Assembly: GCF_900176515.1 (NCBI RefSeq)
Contig: NZ_FWXV01000006.1
Span: 593,422-657,421, forward strand
Length of the DNA: 64,000 nt
Direction of reading: 5' to 3'
Source of the DNA: Kibdelosporangium aridum
GTDB lineage: Bacteria > Actinomycetota > Actinomycetes > Mycobacteriales > Pseudonocardiaceae
Each line of letters opens with the position of its first letter. Within the stretch, counting starts at the first letter, position 1. The notes beneath the pieces are model-generated. The model was not told the DNA's origin. It saw only the letters and a list, made by a program, of their open reading frames with translations, and did not search any database. The translations under genes were made by a program, and so were the position numbers. Shown piece after piece: positions 57,078 to 64,000 of this stretch.

Positions 57078-57767
57078 GTGCGTTCGATCATCGTGGCCGG
57101 GGTCATAGTGACCGTCTCCGTGTGCGTGCCGGCAGTGGCGTCCGCCGCCGACACGACACGCGGTCCGTGCCAATACACGAAAACCCCCGAAGAACCGCCT
57201 GCCCGGCCGGTGCCGTTACCCCCTGACCCGCGTAGGACGCCGTCGCACGGCACTGTGCGGGTCGACCTGCCGACCAACCAAGGCAAGATCACCCTGACGC
57301 TTGACCGCTCGAAGGCGCCCTGCACCGTGCAGAGCTTCCTGCACCTGGCCAGGCACCGTTTCTACGACTTCACGTCCTGTCATCGGCTGACCAACTACCC
57401 AACCCTGAAGGTCCTGCAGTGCGGTGACCCGTCAGGCACCGGTGAGGGCAGCCCTGGCTACCGCTACAAGGACGAGCTGCCCACGAACCTGCCGCCCGCG
57501 CCGACGGACCCGACAGGTGAGCGCAAGGTGTACGCCCGCGGCGTGCTCGCCATGGCCAACGCCGGACCGAACACCAACGGCAGCCAGTTCTTCCTGGTGT
57601 ACGGCGACTCCGCGCTGCGGCCGAACTACACCATCTTCGGGACGGTCGGACCAATTGGACTGTCTACACTGGACAAGGTGGCCGCCGGTGGCATCGCGCC
57701 GCCGGGGACCGTCGACGGCAGGCCGGCGCTGCCCGTCGACATCCGCAAGGTCAGGGCGTACTGCTGA
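57078..57767 (+). CDS. Exported cyclophilin-type peptidyl-prolyl isomerase
   Basis: A 229-residue secreted protein with a signal peptide (RSIIVAGVIVTVSVCVPAVASA) and a cyclophilin domain (VRVDLPTNQGKITLTLD, YDFTSCHRL, GVLAMANAGPNTNGSQFFLVY). The catalytic Arg seen in typical cyclophilins (FHRV) is changed to CHRL, with Arg kept. GTG 57078 is seven bases behind GGGAGGA; GTG 57075 is possible. It probably assists folding outside the membrane. Its 3' end overlaps the convergent phosphatase by 17 bp. Confidence 0.88.
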   Translation: MRSIIVAGVIVTVSVCVPAVASAADTTRGPCQYTKTPEEPPARPVPLPPDPRRTPSHGTVRVDLPTNQGKITLTLDRSKAPCTVQSFLHLARHRFYDFTSCHRLTNYPTLKVLQCGDPSGTGEGSPGYRYKDELPTNLPPAPTDPTGERKVYARGVLAMANAGPNTNGSQFFLVYGDSALRPNYTIFGTVGPIGLSTLDKVAAGGIAPPGTVDGRPALPVDIRKVRAYC

Positions 57768-58446
57768 CCTGAATGACGATCGCGGTCGCGTTGTCGTTCC
57801 CGCCCGCGGCCTCGGCATGCGCGAGCAGGTCCCGCACCGCCACCTCAGGCTCTTGGCCAAGGAGCTCGAGGATCCGGTGATACGGGACCTGCTCGGCAAT
57901 ACCGTCCGTGCACAGCAGGAACACATCCCCCGGCAACGGATCGACGTGCATGATGTCCGGCGCGGGCGCGCCGGGATGCCCGATATAGCGAGTGAGTTGG
58001 TAGCGCGCCGCGGCAGCCTGCGGCGAGTCGAACGCGAACCACCCGTTCACCGCGCCCAGTCAAGCCATGGTGTGGTCGACCGTCAGGATCTCCAGCAGAC
58101 CGGCCCGCAACCGGTACAGCCGTGAGTCCCCGACCTGCACGACCAGAAAACCGTCTTGACCTTCCATCAAGGCGGTCAGCGTGCACCCAGCGAGACTGCC
58201 GAGCTTCCTGCCGAACTCGCCCACTTCCGTATGTGCGGCCATGACCGCGTTACGGATCCCAGCGACTGTCGGTTGGACGGCGGCCATGATGTCCACAGTG
58301 GTCCGTCCCGCCATCGCACTGCCGGGGCCGTCACCCATGCCGTCGGCGACCACGGCCACCAATGGCTCCAGGTTCAGCCGGTGGGCGTCGAAGTTCGCCC
58401 GGTACCGGTTTCCGATCGCACTCCCGGCCGCCGCCTTGATGGTCAT
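57751..58446 (-). pseudogene. PP2C-family phosphatase interrupted by one in-frame TGA
   Basis: From ATG 58446 the sequence is a normal PP2C domain: VADGMGDG with a metal Asp, SLAGCTLTAL, VVQVGDSRLYRL and LTVDHTMA. A TGA at 58060-58062 then stops the frame. The same frame continues at once with LGAVNGWFAFDS, YQLTRYIGHPG, DVFLLCTDGI and GNDNATAIVI, the rest of a PP2C, ending at 57751. One base change (TGG to TGA) would restore a 231-residue protein with Trp there. It may be a pseudogene, a base error, or a split gene restarting at GTG 58050. Confidence 0.75.
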
Positions 58447-58464
58447 CGCAGTACCGTAAGGCGG

Positions 58465-58809
58465 GTGGAGATCTGGGTGAATCCGGCCTGCTCGAAGTGC
58501 CGGTCCGCGGTGAAGATGTTGGACGAGGCCGGCAGCGAGTACACGATCCGCCGATACCTCGAGGACCCGCCGACCGCCGAGGAACTCGGGGCAGTCCTTG
58601 ACCGGCTGGGGCTTGAGCCGTGGGACATCGCGCGCACCCAGGAGAAGGTCGCCAAGGAGCTCGGGATGGCCAAGTGGCCCAAGGAGCGCGACCGCTGGAT
58701 CGAGGCGATGGTGACGCACCCGATTCTGATCCAGCGGCCGATCATCACCGCTGATGACGGCACGACAGTCGTCGGCCGGTCCGAGGAAGAGGTCCGGAAA
58801 GTTCTCTGA
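58465..58809 (+). CDS. ArsC/Spx-family thioredoxin-fold protein
   Basis: A 114-residue ArsC-family protein with the CxxC-type site NPACSKCRSAVKML, RYLEDPPTAEELGAVLDRLG and IQRPIITADDGTTVVGR, where the Arg before PII is the anion-binding residue of ArsC. It may be a glutaredoxin-dependent arsenate reductase or a redox regulator; no ars genes are nearby. GTG 58465 is 18 bp from the divergent phosphatase start. Confidence 0.85.
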   Translation: MEIWVNPACSKCRSAVKMLDEAGSEYTIRRYLEDPPTAEELGAVLDRLGLEPWDIARTQEKVAKELGMAKWPKERDRWIEAMVTHPILIQRPIITADDGTTVVGRSEEEVRKVL

Positions 58810-58927
58810 CCGCCGATATTTGGCGCACATTTTTGGCCAAATCCGCCGACCCTCACTGGCATCCAGCCCACTTGCGGCTGAGGCATAAAGCCCATCCAAT
58901 GAGGACGTTTGGAGGAACATCGGTCGT

Positions 58928-60709
58928 GTGCGCAATCGGGTGGGGATCCTAGGATCGGCGCTGTTGTTGGGCTTGGTCGCTTGCACAGGGCCTGAGCTGG
59001 CCGGCCCGCAGCCGTTGAACACCGATCCGGTCACCGATGTGGGGCCGGAGGTCTGTTCACTGCTGCCGCGTTCGGCAATTGCTCATATGACCGCACGCGC
59101 CGAGGAGAATTTGATATCGGTCGGCGACATCACCGTCGCGCCGAACATTGACCGCGGTCAATGTGAGGTGCTTGTCTCGGAGAATTCCGGGCGACGAACC
59201 GTGGCGTCGTTGCGAATCGACGCCGATCAAGTCGGGGCCATCACGCGGGTCACGACCGCGATGCAAGTTGCCAAGGAGCGTTCCGCGCGTGCTCCGGTTG
59301 GCAACCCGCTGCGGACCGGGACCGACAACAAGCCGGACATCTCGCTCGCCATCACGTGCGGCAAGCGTTTTGTCCACATCGGAATCGAGATCACCGGCTA
59401 CGACGTCCGGCGCAAGATGGTCGACCAAGATCTTGCGGATCTTTCCGGAATTGTCGCAACAAAGTACGGCAACCGGCTGGGGTGCCGTGCTGAAGTCGCG
59501 CCGCCGTTACCCGAGGAGCCACGCGGCTCCGTGCGGATGATGGCAGGCAACGGCGGGATCAATGTCCCAAGTGGACCTTCGCCGGGACCGTCCACAAGCA
59601 TCGGTCACGTCGAAGCGCTGACCACAGCGGCAGATGGAGCCGTCTACTTCGTCGGCCGCAAGTACGCCAGCTCCGTCGACCCGCGCAACGCGGATGAAAA
59701 CGGGGGCCGGTGGGGCGATACGTTGCGGATCTTACGGATCCGCACCGACGGCGTGGTCGAAGTGGCGTGGGATCCCAATCTCGCGCCGTTCTCGACCAAC
59801 AACGATCCGGTCGCCGGGGACATCTCCGAGAAACTGCGGCTGCAAGGCAGCGACACCTCCGGGTCGGTCAGCGCGATCGAGCTGCGCAAGGACCAGGCAT
59901 GGCTGCTGCCCCCGAGTACGCCCTCGCGTCGGGGGAACAGCCGGTTGAGCCGCCCGGTCCGGATCGTCCAGCTCAGCACCGGCCGCGCGGTCGACCTGCG
60001 GGCCATCAAGGCCCCGACCGAGGCGGACACCACACGGATCAAGGACCAGAACGGCCGTCCCGTACCCGACGGGGTGAACGTGTGGAACACAGCGCAGTTT
60101 GCCGCGCTCACGTTCGACGGCGACACACCCGTCCTGCTGGACGCCGCACAGGCCATGGTCTGGCGAATCGACGCCCTGCGGGACGGCAAGGTGCTCGACG
60201 CGACGATGCTGCCGATCGGCGTGGAGATCCCGTCGGGAACCGGAGCGGCCGGGCTGACCGGCGGCCGGCTCGCGGTCAGCACGCAGCAAGGCGGCCTGGC
60301 GATCCTGGATTCACGTGGCCGGGTGATCCTGTCGACGCCAGTGATCAACGCCGACGTCGACGGCATCGGCCCGTGCCCGCTGGAACTGGGCAGACGGCAG
60401 ATCGCCGCGGCCGGTGACGACGTGGTGGTGCACGCGATCGCGAGCCAGGTCTCGGCGCCCGCGGTGGTCAGAGTCGACAGCCAGCGCGGCACGGCGAAGA
60501 CGATCCAGATCAGCGGCTACCCAGGCCCACGCGATCCCACGAGTGAAGTGGAGACCACGCGGTTCGCCAAGTCGTTCGGCACAGCTGCGCACGCCACCTC
60601 GCTGTTCGCGACAGGGTGGCCCGTATCCGCGTTGGGCGCTGTCGGACAGCACGTGCTTATGGCGCCCTATGGCACGAGAATCCTGTACGAGCTCGTGCCG
60701 CGCAGGTGA
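58928..60709 (+). CDS. Lipoprotein: DUF3558-like domain fused to beta-propeller-like region
   Basis: A 593-residue exported protein with a lipobox (LLLGLVAC; Cys near residue 19). Residues about 40-180 resemble DUF3558 (VCSLLPRSAIAHM, GQCEVLVSEN, ITCGKRFVHIGIEI, GNRLGCRAE). From about 220 to 590 there are repeated propeller-like blades (VEALTTAADGAVYFVGRK, RILRIRTDGVVEVAWDP, GTGAAGLTGGRLAVST). GTG 58928 lies 11 bases after GGAGGA. It probably senses or binds something at the cell surface; the function is unknown. Confidence 0.75.
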   Translation: MRNRVGILGSALLLGLVACTGPELAGPQPLNTDPVTDVGPEVCSLLPRSAIAHMTARAEENLISVGDITVAPNIDRGQCEVLVSENSGRRTVASLRIDADQVGAITRVTTAMQVAKERSARAPVGNPLRTGTDNKPDISLAITCGKRFVHIGIEITGYDVRRKMVDQDLADLSGIVATKYGNRLGCRAEVAPPLPEEPRGSVRMMAGNGGINVPSGPSPGPSTSIGHVEALTTAADGAVYFVGRKYASSVDPRNADENGGRWGDTLRILRIRTDGVVEVAWDPNLAPFSTNNDPVAGDISEKLRLQGSDTSGSVSAIELRKDQAWLLPPSTPSRRGNSRLSRPVRIVQLSTGRAVDLRAIKAPTEADTTRIKDQNGRPVPDGVNVWNTAQFAALTFDGDTPVLLDAAQAMVWRIDALRDGKVLDATMLPIGVEIPSGTGAAGLTGGRLAVSTQQGGLAILDSRGRVILSTPVINADVDGIGPCPLELGRRQIAAAGDDVVVHAIASQVSAPAVVRVDSQRGTAKTIQISGYPGPRDPTSEVETTRFAKSFGTAAHATSLFATGWPVSALGAVGQHVLMAPYGTRILYELVPRR

Positions 60710-60970
60710 TCAGCGACGCCAGGAAGTCCGGCGCCGGATCTGGTCGATGACCAGCAAGATGACCAGGCCGGCGCCGGTCCCGATCAGCCAGAGGTCCTCG
60801 GTGCGGCCGGTGTGGTTGCCGATCAGCATGAGGAACATCGCGAACGCGGTGAACCAGCCCGCGATCCGGGTGCCCTTGGGGAAGCTGCCGTGCCAGCCCC
60901 ACTCGGCCGACGGCTCGTCCTGCGGGCTGACGGTGTGCGCCGGAGCCTTTTCGGGCGTCGAGCTCGCCAC
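60710..60970 (-). CDS. DUF2631 membrane protein
   Basis: An 86-residue actinobacterial protein with a polar N-terminus, the WGWHGSFPKGTRIAGW block, and two hydrophobic helices (AGWFTAFAMFLMLIGN, LWLIGTGAGLVILLVI), ending in a basic tail. Homologues near dxr are typical in mycobacteria. GTG 60970 lies four bases after GGAGGG. It is divergent from dxr and convergent with the lipoprotein. Confidence 0.85.
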   Translation of the reverse strand: MASSTPEKAPAHTVSPQDEPSAEWGWHGSFPKGTRIAGWFTAFAMFLMLIGNHTGRTEDLWLIGTGAGLVILLVIDQIRRRTSWRR

Positions 60971-61061
60971 GGGTCCCTCCTTGATCATGCTGCTTCCTGC
61001 TTCATCGTCGCACACGGCCCAGTGGCGGGCTCCCCAGGCCCAGTCGGGGACAATGGGCGCG

Positions 61062-62210
61062 ATGTCCGCAAACATTCGCTCAGTTCTCCTGCTCGGTTCC
61101 ACTGGGTCGATCGGCACCCAGGCACTCGAGGTGATCGCCGCCAACCCGGACAAGTTCCAGGTCGTCGGGCTCGCCGCGGGTGGCTCGAACCCCGCCATAC
61201 TGGCCAAGCAGGCCCATGACTTCGGCGTCAAGGCGATCGCTGTGCCCGACGCGTCCGGCGCGGACTTCGGTGACGCGCGGGTCTTCACCGGTAGCCGTGC
61301 CGTGCTCGATCTGATCGAGGCGGTGCCCGCCGACGTGATCCTCAACGGGATCACCGGTTCCCGTGGTCTCGAACCGACCCTGTACTCGCTGGCCTCCGGC
61401 GCCCGGCTGGGGCTGGCCAACAAGGAGTCGCTGATCGCCGGCGGTCCGCTGGTGCTCAAGGCGGCCAAGCCCGGCCAGATCGTGCCGGTCGACTCCGAGC
61501 ACTCCGCGCTGGCGCAGTGCCTGCGTGGCGGGCGCGCCGAGGAGGTCGAGCGCCTGGTCGTGACCGCGTCCGGTGGTCCGTTCCGCGGCCGGAGCGCGGC
61601 CGAGCTCAAGGACGTCACGCCCGAGGAAGCGATGGCGCACCCGACCTGGTCGATGGGCCCGGTGATCACGGTCAACTCGGCGACCCTGGTCAACAAGGGC
61701 CTCGAGGTGATCGAGGCGCACCTGCTGTTCGGTGTGCCGTACGACCGGATCGACGTGGTGGTCCACCCGCAGTCGATCGTGCACTCGATGGTGACCTTCT
61801 CCGACGGCTCCACGCTGGCCCAGGCCAGCCCGCCGGACATGCGGCTGCCGATCTCGCTGGCGCTCGGCTGGCCCGAGCGGCTGCCTGGCTCGTCGCAGCC
61901 CTGCGTCTGGGACAAGGCCACCTCGTGGACCTTCGAACCGCTCGACGACGAGGTCTTCCCAGCCGTCCGGCTGGCTCGCCAGGCCGGTGAGGCCGGCGGC
62001 TGCCACCCGGCCATCTACAACGCCGCGAACGAGGAGGCCGTCGAGGCGTTCCTCGAGCTGAACGTCGGTTTCACGTCGATTGTGGAGACTGTTCAGCGAG
62101 TATTGGGCGAGGCGGACGCCTGGCGAGGCGCGCCGAGCGGGGTCGATGAGGTCCTTGCCGCCGAAGAGTGGGCAAGGACACGCGCCCGGGAAATTCTGGG
62201 AAGGAACTGA
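61062..62210 (+). CDS. dxr: 1-deoxy-D-xylulose 5-phosphate reductoisomerase
   Basis: Second enzyme of the MEP isoprenoid pathway, converting DXP to MEP with NADPH. The 382-residue protein has the NADPH motif LLGSTGSIGTQALEV, ANKESLIAGG, VDSEHSALAQCL with substrate Asp/Glu ligands, TASGGPFRG and HPTWSMGPVITVNSATLVNK. ATG 61062 is better placed than ATG 61053 for the GGGGA site. It is followed by rip and ispG. Confidence 0.96.
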   Translation: MSANIRSVLLLGSTGSIGTQALEVIAANPDKFQVVGLAAGGSNPAILAKQAHDFGVKAIAVPDASGADFGDARVFTGSRAVLDLIEAVPADVILNGITGSRGLEPTLYSLASGARLGLANKESLIAGGPLVLKAAKPGQIVPVDSEHSALAQCLRGGRAEEVERLVVTASGGPFRGRSAAELKDVTPEEAMAHPTWSMGPVITVNSATLVNKGLEVIEAHLLFGVPYDRIDVVVHPQSIVHSMVTFSDGSTLAQASPPDMRLPISLALGWPERLPGSSQPCVWDKATSWTFEPLDDEVFPAVRLARQAGEAGGCHPAIYNAANEEAVEAFLELNVGFTSIVETVQRVLGEADAWRGAPSGVDEVLAAEEWARTRAREILGRN

Positions 62211-62212
62211 GC

Positions 62213-63424
62213 GTGATCTTCTTCATCGGAGTCGTGCTGTTCGCGCTCGGCATCGGCCTGTCGGTCGCGCTGCACGAGGCCGGGCACATGTTCACGGCCA
62301 AGTGGTTCGGCATGAAGGTGCGCCGGTACTTCATCGGCTTCGGTCCGAAGATCTTCTCGTTCCGCCGCGGTGAGACCGAGTACGGCCTGAAGGCCATCCC
62401 CGGCGGCGGGTTCTGCGACATCGCGGGCATGACCGCGCTGGACGAGATGACGCCGGACGAAGAGAAGAACGCGATGTACCGCTATCCCGCGTGGAAGCGT
62501 GTCATCGTGATGGCCGCGGGTTCGGTCACCCACTTCATCCTCGGCTTCATCATCCTGTACATCCTGGCGGCCACCATCAGCCTGCCGAACCTGGCCGACC
62601 GGCCGGTCGTGGCCAGCACGTCGTGTGTCCAAAGTGACACCATCAACATGGACACGACGAAGCCACGGCCCGGGTGCACCGCGACCGACCCGAACCCGGC
62701 CGCGCAGGCAGGTCTGCGGTCCGGTGACCTGATCGTCGCGGTGAACGGCACGGAAACGTCGACCTTCCCCGAACTGCGGGCGGCGCTCAAGCCGCTGTCC
62801 GGTCCACAGCGGATCACCGTGGAACGTGACGGCAACGAGCAGACGTTCACTGTGGACGTGACCGTCGCACAGCGACTGATGCTGCGTGACGGCAACCGCG
62901 TGCTCGAACCCCAGGGCAGCATCGGTGTGGTGCAGCAACGGCAGTTCGAATACGACGCGTGGAGCGCGGTCGGCGGCACGATCTCGTTCGCCGGCGACAT
63001 GTTCGCCAAGACATGGGAAGGCCTGATCCGGTTCCCCGAGCGCATTCCGGCTGTGGTGCGCGCCATAGGTGGCGGAGAACGCGATCCGGACACCCCGGTG
63101 AGTGTCGTCGGCGCGAGTATTCTCGGTGGTGACGCGGTTGAGCGTGGCCTGTGGGACGTTGTCTTGCTGCTGCTGGCGAGCCTCAACTTCTTCATCGGCG
63201 TGTTCAACCTGCTGCCGCTGTTGCCGCTGGACGGGGGACACATAGCGGTGATCGTCTACGAGAAGATCCGCAACGCCCTGCGCAGGATGCGCGGGAAACC
63301 GGCGGGTGGCCCCGTGGACTACTCGAAGCTGATGGCCGTCACCATGGTGGTGGTGTTCATCGGTGGAGCGGTGATGCTGCTCACGATCACCGCGGACATC
63401 GTCAACCCGATCAGGCTCAATTAA
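62213..63424 (+). CDS. rip: Site-2 intramembrane metalloprotease (Rip1/RseP-type)
   Basis: Zinc protease that cuts transmembrane anti-sigma factors. The 403-residue protein has the HEAGH zinc motif in its first helix (VALHEAGHMFTAKW), a PDZ domain (AAQAGLRSGDLIVAVNG, ITVERDGN) and the second site FNLLPLLPLDGGH, followed by a final helix. GTG 62213 follows GGAAGGA. The dxr-rip-ispG order is conserved in mycobacteria, where Rip1 controls envelope stress and lipid genes. Confidence 0.95.
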   Translation: MIFFIGVVLFALGIGLSVALHEAGHMFTAKWFGMKVRRYFIGFGPKIFSFRRGETEYGLKAIPGGGFCDIAGMTALDEMTPDEEKNAMYRYPAWKRVIVMAAGSVTHFILGFIILYILAATISLPNLADRPVVASTSCVQSDTINMDTTKPRPGCTATDPNPAAQAGLRSGDLIVAVNGTETSTFPELRAALKPLSGPQRITVERDGNEQTFTVDVTVAQRLMLRDGNRVLEPQGSIGVVQQRQFEYDAWSAVGGTISFAGDMFAKTWEGLIRFPERIPAVVRAIGGGERDPDTPVSVVGASILGGDAVERGLWDVVLLLLASLNFFIGVFNLLPLLPLDGGHIAVIVYEKIRNALRRMRGKPAGGPVDYSKLMAVTMVVVFIGGAVMLLTITADIVNPIRLN

Positions 63425-63433
63425 GGAGATCTC

Positions 63434-64000
63434 ATGACCAGCGGCGAAGTGCTGCTCGGCATGCCGTCGCTACCACCGCCGGTTCTGTCGGAGCGCCGCA
63501 AGACCCGGCAGTTGATGGTCGGTTCGGTGGGTGTCGGCAGCGAGTTCCCGATCTCGGTGCAGTCGATGACGACCACGCTCACTGCCGACGTGAACGCGAC
63601 GTTGCAGCAGATCGCGGAGTTGACTGCGTCGGGTTGTGACATTGTGCGGGTGGCGTGTCCGTCGCAGGATGACGCGGAGGCGTTGCCGGCGATTGCGAAG
63701 AAGTCGCAGATCCCGGTGATCGCGGATATTCATTTTCAGCCGAAGTACGTGTTCGCCGCGATCGAGGCTGGGTGTGCGGCGGTGCGGGTGAACCCGGGCA
63801 ACATCAAGAAGTTCGACGACAAGGTCAAGGAGATCGCCGCGGCGGCCAGGGATCATGGCACGCCGATCCGGATCGGGGTGAACGCGGGTTCGTTGGATCC
63901 GCGGTTGTTGGCCAAGTACGGCAAGGCCACGCCGGAGGCGTTGGTGGAGTCGGCGTTGTGGGAGGCGTCGCTGTTCGCCGAGCATGACTTTCATGACATC
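63434..64000 (+). CDS. ispG: 4-hydroxy-3-methylbut-2-enyl diphosphate synthase, 3'-truncated
   Basis: The first 189 codons of ispG, a [4Fe-4S] enzyme that converts MEcPP to HMBPP in the MEP pathway. Visible: RRKTRQLMVGSVGVG, PISVQSMTTTLTADVNATLQ, IVRVACPSQDDAEAL, IPVIADIHFQPKY, AVRVNPGNI and IRIGVNAGSLD. The iron-sulfur Cys residues lie beyond the window. ATG 63434 follows AAGGAG. Confidence 0.95.
   Translation, partial: MTSGEVLLGMPSLPPPVLSERRKTRQLMVGSVGVGSEFPISVQSMTTTLTADVNATLQQIAELTASGCDIVRVACPSQDDAEALPAIAKKSQIPVIADIHFQPKYVFAAIEAGCAAVRVNPGNIKKFDDKVKEIAAAARDHGTPIRIGVNAGSLDPRLLAKYGKATPEALVESALWEASLFAEHDFHDI

Noticed and set aside
1..64000. tRNA, rRNA, CRISPR or intact insertion sequence
   Set aside because: I found no cloverleaf, rRNA core, regular spacer-repeat array or transposase gene.

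Overview
The window is high-GC DNA with dense coding, many GTG/TTG starts and ATGA/GTGA/TGATG stop-start overlaps. It is a chromosomal segment of an actinomycete. Gene content and order (amtB-glnB-glnD, ffh, rpsP-khpA-rimM-trmD-rplS-lepB-rnhB-DUF2469, yraN-yifB-dprA, xerC, whiG, rpsB-tsf-pyrH-frr-cdsA, rlmN, dxr-rip-ispG) match the conserved actinobacterial core. A WhiG sigma factor, tandem S37 peptidases and a PadR/TetR/two-component-rich accessory region fit a filamentous Pseudonocardiaceae-type genome. The species cannot be told from sequence alone.

Layout. 1-4.9 kb: a truncated unknown gene, then a purine-degradation locus (uricase, HIU hydrolase and OHCU decarboxylase leftward; allantoinase and allantoicase rightward) that can take urate to ureidoglycolate. 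4.9-9.0 kb: DUF1206 membrane protein, CoA-binding protein, MetY, an FhuF-type Fe-S protein and RlmA(II). 9.2-13.3 kb: the amtB-glnB-glnD nitrogen operon with a candidate GlnR site. 13.3-13.6 kb: a structured intergenic region with alternative hairpins and 22-bp repeats. 13.6-19.3 kb: exonuclease, ffh, amidohydrolase, CPBP protease, orphan pxpA and a Tat-exported protein. 19.5-24.1 kb: the rpsP-to-DUF2469 translation/export operon. 24.1-28.2 kb: an enol-lactonase-like hydrolase and yraN-yifB-dprA. 28.1-32.6 kb: lineage-specific genes, including a frameshifted DUF6886-like gene and a subtilase with a separate propeptide-like partner, then about 1 kb without a convincing gene. 32.6-39.6 kb: xerC, whiG, an M23 peptidase with no stop codon of its own, and rpsB-tsf-pyrH-frr-cdsA.

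39.6-55.9 kb is an accessory block between cdsA and rlmN: VOC protein, methyltransferase, threonine aldolase, PadR and TetR regulators, a two-component system divergent from a lipoprotein/adaptor/MacB-type ABC efflux operon, two S37 peptidases, an amphi-Trp protein, and a cluster of toxin-antitoxin loci (AbiE, MazEF and a possible third pair). 55.9-64 kb: rlmN, a secreted cyclophilin, a PP2C phosphatase interrupted by one in-frame TGA, an ArsC-like reductase, a DUF3558/beta-propeller lipoprotein, DUF2631, and the dxr-rip-ispG isoprenoid/S2P cluster, with ispG cut by the window edge.

Three genes show apparent lesions (DUF6886-like frameshift, PP2C nonsense codon, M23 lacking a stop). Each could be real decay or a base-calling error. 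I found no tRNA, rRNA, CRISPR array or intact insertion sequence. All functional calls rest on motif recognition and gene context; no database search was run.
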